Assembly: GCA_029212415.1 (NCBI GenBank)
Contig: JARGOF010000023.1
Span: 1-64,000, forward strand
Length of the DNA: 64,000 nt
Direction of reading: 5' to 3'
Source: Rhizobiaceae bacterium
GTDB taxonomy: Bacteria > Pseudomonadota > Alphaproteobacteria > Rhizobiales > Rhizobiaceae
Shown one piece after another: positions 1-10,793 of the stretch. The stretch's first letter is position 1. Each line of letters begins with the position of its first letter. A program made the translations under genes and the position numbers. The notes under the pieces were generated by a model. It was not told the DNA's origin. It saw nothing but the letters and a program-made list of their open reading frames with translations, and searched no databases.

Positions 1-1
1 T

Positions 2-370
2 GAGGACTGCCGGAAGTTGCCGCTGTCCCTGGATTTCGTCAACGAGTACCCGGACGAACAACCGGAATGCCCCCGGAACTGGCATCAGATGCTGGAAGCG
101 GCACGGGAACTCAGTCGTGGTTTCCGATATGTCAGAATTGATCTTTATACCAGCGAAAGCCGCATATATTTCAGCGAAATGACATTCTGGCCCACCGCAG
201 GATATTCTTCAGTAAAACATGATGCTGCTTTCGGCGATCTGATGGAGATTGACCTGACAACAAAGAAGACTGCGATCCACTCGGAATATCGGATTCCACG
301 GACCTCCAGACTGTTCAGGGAAATACGCAGATCTGACCTTTATGGGCTGCTTTGCCAGCAAACGGCATAG
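2..370 (+). CDS. TupA-like ATP-grasp protein, C-terminal part (5' end outside the window)
   Basis: The reading frame is open from base 2 and ends at 370, so this is the last ~122 codons of a gene that starts upstream. The segment GFRYVRIDLYTSES...YFSEMTFWPTAGYSSV aligns almost residue for residue with the C-terminal third of the next gene (448-1386), including the acidic metal/ATP-binding strand EMTFWPTAG typical of TupA-like ATP-grasp proteins (PF14305). Family members are found among genes for capsule, exopolysaccharide or other surface glycans and are thought to ligate an amino acid or similar group, but the substrate here is unknown. It is the first of two tandem paralogues, and the DNA is AT-richer than the core genes further right. 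Confidence 0.75.
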   Translation, partial: EDCRKLPLSLDFVNEYPDEQPECPRNWHQMLEAARELSRGFRYVRIDLYTSESRIYFSEMTFWPTAGYSSVKHDAAFGDLMEIDLTTKKTAIHSEYRIPRTSRLFREIRRSDLYGLLCQQTA

Positions 371-447
371 ATTTTCTTGCTTCCGTATGAAGCGCATAAT
401 TCAAAACAGGTGTTCCACGCGATACGCGTGTCCGAACGCACACGGGA

Positions 448-1386
448 ATGATTATGTTTCGCCATCGGGAATTCCGTTTCAGTCTTGCAAGTCTCATTGA
501 CGCCTTACACCTGCAGGAACGCGGACGCCTCCCGGAACTGAAAGATCCCCCGACCTATTCTGACAAAATTCAATGGTTGAAGCTGCACGACCAGATGATT
601 GAACAGATTATCTGCTGCGATAAACTTCTCGCACGAACATTCGTGTCACAAACAATAGGGAAGGAATTCCTGCTCGATCTTCATCATGTTTCAACACGTT
701 TGGATGATCCACGGTTCAGCGAAATAGAAAAGCCTTTCATGCTGAAAACAAACCACGATTCCGGATCAGTCTATCGTATAGAGACGTCGCACGATCTCCA
801 CCGATCTTTGCAATCGGTCGCACCGAGAATCCAAAAACCTTACGGTATTCTAACCGGTGAATGGGCCTATTACCACATAATGCCGCTGGTTTTCGCCGAG
901 ACAATGATGGCTGAACCGGTGGTGGAATACAGGTTTCATTGCTCGGACAGAGCCGTCAAATGGGTCGAAATCGTTGAAGAGAGAATAACCGGATTGCCAA
1001 AGGTATTTTTCACCAATGAAGCTGGCAGAATGTTGCCACTTCGGCTGGATGGAAATGTGCTTCACCCTGGCGGGCAACCGGAACTTCCCGTGAACTGGCA
1101 ACAGATGTCGGAAGTTGCCCGGGAACTCAGCGATGGATTCCGCTATGTGAGAATTGACCTCTCAAAAAGTGAGGGCCGAACCTATTTCGGCGAAATGACA
1201 TTTTGGCCGACAGCAGGATTTTCCTCAGTAAAACACGATGCCGATTTCGGTGACATGCTGGATATCGACCTCTCCTTCAAAAGACCATCGATCCATTCAG
1301 AATACCGAATTGCCAAAAACTCCCGATCATACAGGGAAATTCGCCGGTCAGAGCTTTATCAATCGCTGCGTCCTTTGGGCAAATGA
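448..1386 (+). CDS. TupA-like ATP-grasp family protein
   Basis: A full-length 312-residue protein. The N-terminal half carries the family pattern SDKIQWLKLHD (residues ~30-45), then CDKLLAR and PFMLKTNHDSGSVY (the nucleotide-gripping lysine region, ~95-110). The C-terminal half has GFRYVRIDLSKSEGRTYFGEMTFWPTAGF, with the acidic ligands of the ATP-grasp fold. No signal peptide or membrane segment is seen, so the protein is cytosolic. A second ATG at 454 has a better-spaced GGGA upstream and may be the true start. The role is probably modification of a surface polysaccharide, by family knowledge only. It is a close paralogue of the truncated gene before it, with 77 bp between them. Confidence 0.75.
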   Translation: MIMFRHREFRFSLASLIDALHLQERGRLPELKDPPTYSDKIQWLKLHDQMIEQIICCDKLLARTFVSQTIGKEFLLDLHHVSTRLDDPRFSEIEKPFMLKTNHDSGSVYRIETSHDLHRSLQSVAPRIQKPYGILTGEWAYYHIMPLVFAETMMAEPVVEYRFHCSDRAVKWVEIVEERITGLPKVFFTNEAGRMLPLRLDGNVLHPGGQPELPVNWQQMSEVARELSDGFRYVRIDLSKSEGRTYFGEMTFWPTAGFSSVKHDADFGDMLDIDLSFKRPSIHSEYRIAKNSRSYREIRRSELYQSLRPLGK

Positions 1387-1562
1387 AGCCCATCATGATC
1401 ATCGATCTTTGGGTTCATGCCGCTCATGTGTCAAATTGGCCCGGTGACACTGCCAGGGCATTTGGGTATTGATTTGCTGGCGTAATTGACAATTCGGCGC
1501 TTTCAATAATTCGAAGCATTCAACACTATGGCGAGACTGCATGACAATCGCTGGAGATATAG

Positions 1563-2165
1563 ATGGCCGCTGTTAGAACCGTATTGATCATACTGATTGT
1601 TATTTTGGCCGGAGCATTTGCCTGGTTGTCCTTTCAATGGTCGCGCACCGATACGATGACCGGCACGGGCGCACCCTATGGTGTGGCCTTCGACCTGGTG
1701 GACCAGACAGGCAAGCCCATCACCCAGGCGGCCTTTCGCCAGAAACCCACCGCAGTGTTTTTCGGCTTTACCCATTGCCCGGAAGTCTGCCCCACGACCC
1801 TGTTTGAACTGGACGGTTGGCTGCGCCAGGTAGACCCTGACGGCACCCGCTTGAATGCCTATTTTGTCACGGTTGATCCGGAGCGCGATAGCACCGAGAT
1901 ACTTGGCCAATACATATCCAATGTCTCCGACAGGATTATCGGCATCACCGGCGATCCGGCGAAAATCAGGGCCATGGCAAAAGGCTACAATATCTATTTC
2001 AAAAAGGTTCCGACCGATAATGACGATCCCGGTGGGGACTATGTCATGGACCACACGGCCTCCGTATTCCTTCTGGCCGACGGTGGACAGTTCAAGGGCA
2101 CCATTTCCTATGGTGAGGACAGTGACGTGGCGGCCAAAAAACTGCAGAACCTGCTCAAGGATTGA
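1563..2165 (+). CDS. SCO1/SenC family copper chaperone / thioredoxin-fold protein
   Basis: A 200-residue protein with an N-terminal membrane anchor (residues ~5-25) followed by a periplasmic thioredoxin fold. The copper-binding CxxxC motif is present as HCPEVCPTT (C72 and C76), and the distal conserved histidine appears in MDHTASVFL (H164). All three Cu ligands of Sco proteins are therefore intact. Sco proteins deliver copper to, or reduce, the CuA centre of cytochrome c oxidase. The ATG at 1563 follows GGAG with six bases of spacing. No oxidase genes are nearby, so the target cannot be told from context. Confidence 0.93.
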   Translation: MAAVRTVLIILIVILAGAFAWLSFQWSRTDTMTGTGAPYGVAFDLVDQTGKPITQAAFRQKPTAVFFGFTHCPEVCPTTLFELDGWLRQVDPDGTRLNAYFVTVDPERDSTEILGQYISNVSDRIIGITGDPAKIRAMAKGYNIYFKKVPTDNDDPGGDYVMDHTASVFLLADGGQFKGTISYGEDSDVAAKKLQNLLKD

Positions 2166-2353
2166 ACTGCGAAATCGCCTGCCTTGCCGCGGTTTTACCG
2201 TGAATTCATACGCAAGATCACGTATGAGCACTCGCTTGGCCCTGTAGAACCGGTCAATGGCGCTGTTTCAAAGCCTGTTCCAATTGCTGTCTGTGTGTTC
2301 TAAAACACATCTCAATTGTATCCACACTCAGCGTCACGGCCGGAAAACAGACC

Positions 2354-4183
2354 ATGCATGAACTTGCACTCAAGATCGCCCTGATCTGCTCCGCGGGCAT
2401 ATTGGCGCAATGGCTGGCGTGGCGATTCAAGTTACCGGCCATCGTTCTGTTGCTGGCCGCAGGTTTCATAGCAGGCCCGGCCACCGGTTTTCTTGATCCT
2501 GAAGTGGATTTTGGTGAGATATATCGACCGCTCATATCGCTTGCAGTAGCCGTCATCCTTTTCGAAGGGGGGCTGACACTCAACTTCAAGGAAATCAGCG
2601 GAACGTCAAAAGCGGTGCGGCGCATCATTCTTTTTGGCGGCCCTCTGGTCTGGTTGATGAGCGCACTGTCTGCCCACTATGTCGGCGGACTGTCCTGGAC
2701 AACCTCCTCTATTCTGGGCGCCATACTCGTCGTCACCGGTCCAACCGTCATCATGCCCTTGCTCAGACAGGCGCAGCTTTCTTCCCGGCCGGCCACAATG
2801 CTGCGCTGGGAAGCCATCATCAATGATCCGATTGGTGCAATGTTTGCCGTTCTGACCTTCGAGACCATCCTCATCATGCATGGTGATCATGCGGTCAGCG
2901 ATCTGATTGTTACCATACCGCTGGCCCTCGTGCTGGCTGTCGGCGGAGGATGGGCGGTTGCCAGGTTCATCCAATGGCTTTTCATTCGCGGGCTGGTTGC
3001 CGAATTTCTGAAAGTGCCAGTGCTTCTGTCCTCCGTATTGCTGGCCTATGCGGCCACCAATATGGTTCTGGAGGAAGCCGGCCTCGTGACGGTTACCGTG
3101 ATGGGTGTGGCGCTGGCCAATGCCCGCATGGCCAGCCTGAACGAAATTCGCCGTTTCAAGGAAACCATCACCATCCTGCTGGTGTCCAGCGTCTTCATTC
3201 TGCTGACTGCTTCCCTGAGCATGGACCAGATCAAATCGATCGACTGGCGTGCTTTGGCTTTTGTTGCCAGCCTGCTGTTTGTCATTCGGCCGCTTGCCAT
3301 ATTCCTGGCAACGATCGGAGCCGGAGCAACCTGGCAGGAGCGGCTGCTGACCGGTTGGATCGCGCCGCGCGGCATCGTCGCCGTGGCGGTAACGGGTCTG
3401 TTTGGCGCAACGCTGGTCGATTTGGGTGATGCGGACGGGACCAAAATGGTTGCCGTCACCTTTGCCGTGGTCGTGGCAACCATCGTATTGCATGGCTTCT
3501 CTCTGGGCCCGATCGCCCGCCTGCTCAATCTGAAATCCGCCAACAAGCCAGGCATATTGATTGTCGGCGGATCACGTTGGGCAACCGCATTGGCCCGCAA
3601 AGTTCCCGAACTGGATATTCCAATCATGGTCGCGGATAAAAACTGGAACCGCATTTCCGATGCCCGGCTGGCCAATATCCCGGTTCATTATGGCGAGGTG
3701 CTTTCCGAAGAAGCCCATCACGCCATCGACTTCAATCGTTTTTCCTATCTGATCGCGGCCAGCGACAACGACGCTTACAACGCGCTTGTCTGCACGGATT
3801 TCGGCCCGGACTTCGGCCGCTCCCATGTCTTCCAGATCTCACCGGATGAAACAAAAGCCGACCGTCACACGATGCATTTCACCCTTGGTGGCAGGCCGCT
3901 GACAAAGAGCGGCGTGTCCTATTGGCAATTGCAGGCCTGGGAGTCGACCGGCTGGACATTCCAGGTCACCACCCTGACAGCGGATTTCGGCTATGAGGCC
4001 TATTTGCAAAGCCGCCGGGAAGACACAATCATCCTTCTATGGGTCAAACCATCGGGAAGGCTTGTCTTTGCCTCCACCGCAAATTCCGATCCTTCCGCCG
4101 ATGACCGGATTTTATCTTACGCACCGCAAGTATTGGATGTGCCTGAAAAGGCTCAGTCCAACTCCTCTACAGAAAGCACCTGA
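2354..4183 (+). CDS. Cation/proton antiporter (CPA1/NhaP-like) with C-terminal RCK domain
   Basis: A 609-residue inner-membrane protein. Residues ~1-385 are a run of about 12 hydrophobic segments with the CPA signatures LFEGGLTL and INDPIGA, the latter holding the Asn-Asp pair of the ion-binding site. After SLGPIARLLNLKSANKPG a soluble TrkA-N-like Rossmann domain begins (GILIVGGSRWATALA, ~395) and runs through ADKNWNRIS and LIAASDNDAYNALV. This domain presumably gates transport by binding a nucleotide. The protein exchanges Na+ or K+ for protons; the ion cannot be read from sequence. The stop TGA is followed at once by the GTG of prmA, so the two are probably co-transcribed. Confidence 0.9.
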   Translation: MHELALKIALICSAGILAQWLAWRFKLPAIVLLLAAGFIAGPATGFLDPEVDFGEIYRPLISLAVAVILFEGGLTLNFKEISGTSKAVRRIILFGGPLVWLMSALSAHYVGGLSWTTSSILGAILVVTGPTVIMPLLRQAQLSSRPATMLRWEAIINDPIGAMFAVLTFETILIMHGDHAVSDLIVTIPLALVLAVGGGWAVARFIQWLFIRGLVAEFLKVPVLLSSVLLAYAATNMVLEEAGLVTVTVMGVALANARMASLNEIRRFKETITILLVSSVFILLTASLSMDQIKSIDWRALAFVASLLFVIRPLAIFLATIGAGATWQERLLTGWIAPRGIVAVAVTGLFGATLVDLGDADGTKMVAVTFAVVVATIVLHGFSLGPIARLLNLKSANKPGILIVGGSRWATALARKVPELDIPIMVADKNWNRISDARLANIPVHYGEVLSEEAHHAIDFNRFSYLIAASDNDAYNALVCTDFGPDFGRSHVFQISPDETKADRHTMHFTLGGRPLTKSGVSYWQLQAWESTGWTFQVTTLTADFGYEAYLQSRREDTIILLWVKPSGRLVFASTANSDPSADDRILSYAPQVLDVPEKAQSNSSTEST

Positions 4184-5059
4184 GTGAAACAGATTAGACT
4201 CTACGTCACCGCCAGCCAGGCGGAATGCGAACTGGCGCTGGATCTTCTCGGTCTGGCTTTCGAGGATGATGGTTATCCCGTGGCAACCATGGAAATCGAC
4301 GAGAACCAGGATATCTGGGAAGTGTCCGTCTATGTGCCCGTCGATGAACAGGCCGCCATGACTGCTGCGATGACAGATTGCCTGGCAGGCGCCCTGCCCG
4401 ATGCGCAGATAGAAATTGAAATATTGCCTGATGTCGATTGGGTCACCCTGTCTCTGCAGGGGCTCAAGCCGGTGCGTGCCGGGCGTTTTCTTGTCCATGG
4501 GTCCCATGACCGCGATCAGGTGCGGCCCAATGACCTGTCGATCGAGATCGAAGCCGGCCGCGCCTTCGGTACCGGACATCATGGAACGACGGCCGGCTGC
4601 CTGGAAATGATCGATCAGGTCGTCAGGCGCAGACCCTATCGCCGGGTTCTTGATCTTGGAACCGGCAGTGGCGTGCTGGCAATCGGTGTCGCTCAACTCA
4701 CACAGGCCACCATTCTGGCTACCGATATCGACCCGGTCGCCATTGAAGTGGCCCGTGACAATGCGCGCCTCAACCATTGTGCATCGCGCATTGTGTTCAG
4801 GACCGCCCCTGGGTTCCACTCGGAACTTTTCGCACGACGCGGCCCCTTTGACCTCATCGTTGCAAATATTCTGGCAAAACCCTTGATGAAGATGGCGCCT
4901 GCAATGAGCCGCAATCTGGCGAACGGTGGACAGGTCATCCTGTCTGGCATTCTCGCCAGTCAGCGCATGAAGGTTCTTGCAGCCTTCAACACACAGGGCC
5001 TGTATCATCGTCAGACTTTCTGGCGAAATGGCTGGGTGACTTTGAACCTGTCGCGGTAA
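4184..5059 (+). CDS. prmA: Ribosomal protein L11 methyltransferase
   Basis: A 291-residue cytosolic S-adenosylmethionine-dependent enzyme that methylates ribosomal protein L11. The N-terminal ferredoxin-like substrate domain spans ~1-100. The methyltransferase domain shows AFGTGHHGTT (128-136), VLDLGTGSGVLAIG (155-168, SAM-binding glycine loop), ATDIDPVAIEVARDNARLN and the catalytic-pocket motif IVANILAKPL. The start is GTG directly after the antiporter stop codon (zero spacing), so expression is likely by translational coupling. Length and motif order match alphaproteobacterial PrmA. Confidence 0.95.
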   Translation: MKQIRLYVTASQAECELALDLLGLAFEDDGYPVATMEIDENQDIWEVSVYVPVDEQAAMTAAMTDCLAGALPDAQIEIEILPDVDWVTLSLQGLKPVRAGRFLVHGSHDRDQVRPNDLSIEIEAGRAFGTGHHGTTAGCLEMIDQVVRRRPYRRVLDLGTGSGVLAIGVAQLTQATILATDIDPVAIEVARDNARLNHCASRIVFRTAPGFHSELFARRGPFDLIVANILAKPLMKMAPAMSRNLANGGQVILSGILASQRMKVLAAFNTQGLYHRQTFWRNGWVTLNLSR

Positions 5060-5075
5060 AGTGGATCAGGAAGAC

Positions 5076-5105
5076 AAAAAAGGGCAACCCCGCGAAGGGT
5101 TGCCC
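5076..5105 (-). terminator. Rho-independent terminator of the DUF1127 gene (may also end prmA)
   Basis: A perfect 9-bp stem GGGCAACCC/GGGTTGCCC (5082-5090 and 5097-5105) with loop CGCGAA. On the minus strand it is followed by six T residues (5081-5076), the classical intrinsic form. It sits between the convergent prmA and DUF1127 genes. Confidence 0.9.
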
Positions 5106-5134
5106 TGATAATGTCTGTTCAACAGATAGGTCGA

Positions 5135-5308
5135 TCAGAATGGATAGGCGGACTGGCCAGCGCGCTTGAGGTCTTCACGGTTGTGGCCGAGGGACTTCAG
5201 AGTCTCGTCATCCAACGACAGCAATACATTGCCGACGTAACGACGAGCCTGCAATTCACGGGCGGCTGTGATGCGCTCAAACGCGTTACGGAAAAACGAC
5301 TTGGACAT
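5135..5308 (-). CDS. DUF1127 family small protein
   Basis: A 57-residue basic protein: MSKSFFRNAFERITAARELQ at the N-terminus, then VGNVLLSLDDETLKSLGHNREDL, which is the DUF1127 pattern (Arg-rich helix, L-x-x-L-D-D-x-x-L-x-x-x-G-x-x-R-x-D). The start was set at the inner ATG at 5308 because AAAGGA lies eight bases upstream; an ATG three codons earlier overlaps that ribosome site. In Agrobacterium and Brucella such proteins have been tied to phosphate, carbon and RNA-linked regulation, but no specific role can be given here. It is monocistronic, with its own terminator. Confidence 0.85.
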   Translation of the reverse strand: MSKSFFRNAFERITAARELQARRYVGNVLLSLDDETLKSLGHNREDLKRAGQSAYPF

Positions 5309-5494
5309 TGAAATCATCCTTTTGAATTATTGATTTCCAGGTACTTGCTGAATCTATATATAGACGATGCATGCATGGTCAGTTAGGTGGTTTGACGCAG
5401 GGTAGCCCTGCAAATGCTGCATATGCGAAATAACTTATTGCAGCGCAAAATACCCGACCAATACATAGCAGTCACAGCACACAAGGGCTCTTTC

Positions 5495-7333
5495 ATGTTT
5501 CAGACTTTCGACGTTACAGCGTCGCCGGATACCGGCAGGGCGCGGGTGCAACAACTGCGATCCAGCTTTGAGACACTTGGCATCGATTGCCTTTTGGTGC
5601 CGCGCTCCGACCGATTTCAGGGCGAATATGTGCCTGAAAGTGAAGCCCGTCTGGCATGGTTGACCGGCTTTACCGGTTCTGCCGGCGCAGCTGTGATCAT
5701 GCAGGATACGGCCCATGTATTTGTCGATGGTCGCTATACGACACAGGTTCGCCAGCAGATCGATCTGGAGGTGTTTACACCGCAGGATCTCGTCACGAAC
5801 CCACCCGCCAAATGGTTGCTTGAAAATGCAAGGACCGGCCTGCGGATCGGCATTGACCCCTGGCTTCACACATTGGCCGATGTGCGCCGGTTGGAAAAAA
5901 CGGCCGAACAAATCGGTGCAAAGATCATCAAATTGAACGCCAATCCGATTGATGCAATCTGGACGGACCGTCCGGCAGAACCGCTCGGCCCCGTATCCAT
6001 CCAGCCTTTGCAATTTGCCGGGCGCCTTTCACGCGACAAACTGGCCGACATTCAGGACATGATCGGCAAGGCTGGAGCCGGTGCCTGCGTGATAAGCGAC
6101 CCCTCATCCATTGCCTGGCTCTTCAACATCCGGGGCAGCGATGTCGCCCATACACCCCTCGCCCTGGCCTTTGCGATCATTACACCGACCGGAATCAACG
6201 CGCTTTTCATCGACCGCCGCAAGCTCGACCGTGAAACCGCAGCCTATCTCACACAGATGGCCGGCCTGTTCGAACCGGCAGAACTTGAAGCAAGACTGGC
6301 GGATATGGGCGAAAAGGGCACGGCGGTCATGGTGGATCCTGACCTTGTGGCCAGCCGCATAGCCGATCTTGTCACCGCCAATGGTGGCCGCCTGATCGAA
6401 AAAGCCGACCCTGCCCGCCTGCCCCGTGCGCAAAAAAACGCTGCCGAGCTTGCAGGCAGCCGCGCCGCACATCTTCGCGACGGTGCCGCGATGGTGGCAT
6501 TTCTGGCCTGGTTCGATGCCCAGTCTGCGGGCACCATTGACGAAATCACCGCCGTTCGCACCCTGGAAAAATGCCGCCGGGTGACAGGTGAACGCCTGCA
6601 AATGCCGCTCAGGGAAATTTCCTTTGATACCATCTCCGGCTCCGGTCCCAATGGCGCCATCATTCACTACCGGGTAACGACGCAAACCAATCGGACCATG
6701 AAACCCGGCGAACTCTATCTGGTCGATTCAGGCGCGCAATTCCAGGATGGCACAACCGATATTACCCGCACCATTGCAATCGGTGACGTCGGCGAAACAG
6801 AAAAGCGCTTTTTCACCTTGGTGCTCAAAGGCATGATCGCATTGTCACTGATGCGGTTTCCAGAGGCCACACGGGGAATGGATATCGATGCCATTGCCCG
6901 TGCCGCCCTTTGGAAGGCCGGAGCCGATTATGGCCATGGAACCGGCCATGGCGTCGGCTCCTATCTGTCTGTGCATGAAGGGCCGCAGAATATCTCGCGC
7001 CGCGGTGTCCAGGAGCTCAAACCCGGAATGATTCTGTCCAACGAGCCGGGCTATTATCGCGAAGGCGCCTTTGGCATTCGCATTGAAAACCTGATCATCG
7101 TTGAGGAGGCCGGCGAGATCGAGGGCGGCGACAAGCCAATGCTGGGTTTTGAAACCCTGACACTATGCCCCATCGACCGGCGGCTTGTCGTGCCTGCACT
7201 GCTCGGCGGCGACGAACTGGATTGGCTTAATGCCTATCACGCGCGTGTCCTGGAGGCCGTGTCGCCCCTGCTGGAAACACAGGAACAAATGGACTGGCTC
7301 ATCAAGGCGACGGCACCGATCGAGGCAGCCTGA
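5495..7333 (+). CDS. Aminopeptidase P family protein (M24B metallopeptidase)
   Basis: A 612-residue cytosolic peptidase that removes N-terminal residues preceding proline. It has two N-terminal creatinase-like domains (~1-310) and a C-terminal pita-bread domain. The five metal ligands are visible: DSGAQFQDGTTDITRT (two Asp), GTGHGVG (His), NEPGYYREGAFGIRIEN (Glu) and the following GFETLTL (Glu). The three-domain length of ~600 residues resembles eukaryotic XPNPEP1 and its alphaproteobacterial relatives rather than E. coli PepP (~440). The frame is open 27 codons upstream, but the ATG at 5495 has AAGGG seven bases before it. It converges on azlD with an 8-bp gap. Confidence 0.92.
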   Translation: MFQTFDVTASPDTGRARVQQLRSSFETLGIDCLLVPRSDRFQGEYVPESEARLAWLTGFTGSAGAAVIMQDTAHVFVDGRYTTQVRQQIDLEVFTPQDLVTNPPAKWLLENARTGLRIGIDPWLHTLADVRRLEKTAEQIGAKIIKLNANPIDAIWTDRPAEPLGPVSIQPLQFAGRLSRDKLADIQDMIGKAGAGACVISDPSSIAWLFNIRGSDVAHTPLALAFAIITPTGINALFIDRRKLDRETAAYLTQMAGLFEPAELEARLADMGEKGTAVMVDPDLVASRIADLVTANGGRLIEKADPARLPRAQKNAAELAGSRAAHLRDGAAMVAFLAWFDAQSAGTIDEITAVRTLEKCRRVTGERLQMPLREISFDTISGSGPNGAIIHYRVTTQTNRTMKPGELYLVDSGAQFQDGTTDITRTIAIGDVGETEKRFFTLVLKGMIALSLMRFPEATRGMDIDAIARAALWKAGADYGHGTGHGVGSYLSVHEGPQNISRRGVQELKPGMILSNEPGYYREGAFGIRIENLIIVEEAGEIEGGDKPMLGFETLTLCPIDRRLVVPALLGGDELDWLNAYHARVLEAVSPLLETQEQMDWLIKATAPIEAA

Positions 7334-7341
7334 AAAATCGG

Positions 7342-7650
7342 TTAGCCGAGCAGCGCCCTGAGCGTGATAATCGATGCAGCACCGACCAGCAGAACCCCTG
7401 CCATGCTGAAACGCAAGGCGGCTACCGCTGCGATGGCAAGGGTCAAGGCCTCTGCCCACCCCTGAGAAACGATTGCCGGTGCAACCAGTGTCGAAAGGAC
7501 AGCGGCCGGCACAGCGTCAAGCGCAGCCGTCACCCGGCGTGGTATGCGTTGAAACCGTGACAAGACCAGATGCCCACCGACACGCGTTGCGTATGTGGCC
7601 AGAGCGCCGGCGAGGATGATCCACACCACGTTTGAACCCTCGTCAAACAT
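7342..7650 (-). CDS. azlD: AzlD family branched-chain amino acid exporter subunit
   Basis: A 102-residue membrane protein with four hydrophobic segments and the family pattern YATRVGGHLVLSRF and ALDAVPAAVLSTLVAP. It pairs with the larger AzlC subunit to export branched-chain amino acids or their analogues. The start at 7650 is preceded by GGAGGG with eight bases of spacing and overlaps the stop codon of azlC (ATGTTTGA), so the two are translationally coupled. Confidence 0.9.
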   Translation of the reverse strand: MFDEGSNVVWIILAGALATYATRVGGHLVLSRFQRIPRRVTAALDAVPAAVLSTLVAPAIVSQGWAEALTLAIAAVAALRFSMAGVLLVGAASIITLRALLG

Positions 7651-8377
7651 TTTCACCGCCCTCCACTTCCGTCTCAGTCATCGGCTGCTGCCCGTCACCG
7701 GCAATGATCGTTGCAACGGCAATGCCGAACAAGGCGCCGACACTGACATGCCATGGGGAGCCGATGGTGTAATAGGCGGTGATCGAGGCCACACCGCTGG
7801 CAATCACCACAGGAAACCAGTTCCTGCGCCGCCTGAAGCCCATGACAAGGGCGAGAAAATAGATGGGCAGGAGAAAATCCATTCCCAGCGCATGGGGATC
7901 CTCAATGAGATTTCCAAAAAGCGCACCAATCGCTGTCTCGCATATCCAGGAAAAATAGAACGGCAGCGCCATGCCCATATACCAGGCAAAGCTGATGGTC
8001 TTGCCCTGCTCGGAACGCCTCTCGGCTTCGGCAAATTGCGGATCAACCAGAAAGAAGAATGCCAACGTCTTTTGCACAAATGTAAATCCGGCAATCTTCG
8101 GGCCGATGGTCGCCGAATAGAGGATATGCCGGAAGTTGACGGCGAAGATGGAAAGCACAATCAGCCAGGGCGCCGTATGTGTTCCAAACAGATCAAGCCC
8201 CACCATCTGGCTGGCTCCGGCATAGATCGTGACGCTCATCAGCACGGCTTCGGAAACGCTCATTCCGTTATCGACAGCCAAAGCTCCGAACAACAGGCCA
8301 AACGGCGCAGCGCCAATCACCACCGTCAGTGAATCGCGCATCCCCTGGCGTATCTGCGCATTTCTATCAGAGAACAT
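7643..8377 (-). CDS. azlC: AzlC family branched-chain amino acid exporter subunit
   Basis: A 244-residue inner-membrane protein with the AzlC hallmark near the N-terminus (GMRDSLTVVIGAAPFGLLFGALA), GASQMVGLDLFG, and NFRHILYSATIGP around residue 100. Together with AzlD it forms an efflux pair for branched-chain amino acids, known from B. subtilis azlCD and E. coli YgaZH. It is the first gene of the pair. Two inverted repeats sit 59-121 bp upstream of its start and may bind a regulator, though no regulator gene is adjacent. Confidence 0.92.
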   Translation of the reverse strand: MFSDRNAQIRQGMRDSLTVVIGAAPFGLLFGALAVDNGMSVSEAVLMSVTIYAGASQMVGLDLFGTHTAPWLIVLSIFAVNFRHILYSATIGPKIAGFTFVQKTLAFFFLVDPQFAEAERRSEQGKTISFAWYMGMALPFYFSWICETAIGALFGNLIEDPHALGMDFLLPIYFLALVMGFRRRRNWFPVVIASGVASITAYYTIGSPWHVSVGALFGIAVATIIAGDGQQPMTETEVEGGENV

Positions 8378-8435
8378 AGAGACCCCGCTCCAGCATAATC
8401 ATTCGTCATGGTCGCTCGGCTGGAGGTTGTGATCT

Positions 8436-8498
8436 AGGTCAGTATTCCTGACCTGTCACGCGAATAAATGTGATCGTTTGTTCAACAAAAATGAACAA
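8436..8498 (-). promoter_or_regulatory. Two inverted repeats upstream of azlC
   Basis: AGGTCAG-TATTC-CTGACCT (8436-8454) and TTGTTCA-N7-TGAACAA (8478-8498) are both perfect 7-bp dyads in the 161-bp gap between ligA and azlC. Neither has a following T tract that would make it a terminator for ligA, and ligA reads away from them. Their place suggests operator sites for azlCD. Confidence 0.4.
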
Positions 8499-8538
8499 TG
8501 CGCATTGTCTTCCCATCGGGCGATCACAAATTGCCTGT

Positions 8539-10740
<2,202 letters not shown>

Positions 10741-10793
10741 TCAGCAAGACCGTTATCCTTTGCTTTAACGGATAACACCGTGCCGCAACAGGA

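Noticed and set aside
1503-2231. 242-residue minus-strand frame opposite the SCO1 gene
   Set aside because: It is a shadow of the SCO1/SenC gene, which has copper motifs, a membrane anchor and a ribosome site; the antisense frame has no family pattern.
2606-3493. 295-residue minus-strand frame opposite the antiporter
   Set aside because: The composition is rich in His, Gln, Asn and Asp, as expected of antisense to membrane helices; no start site or domain is seen.
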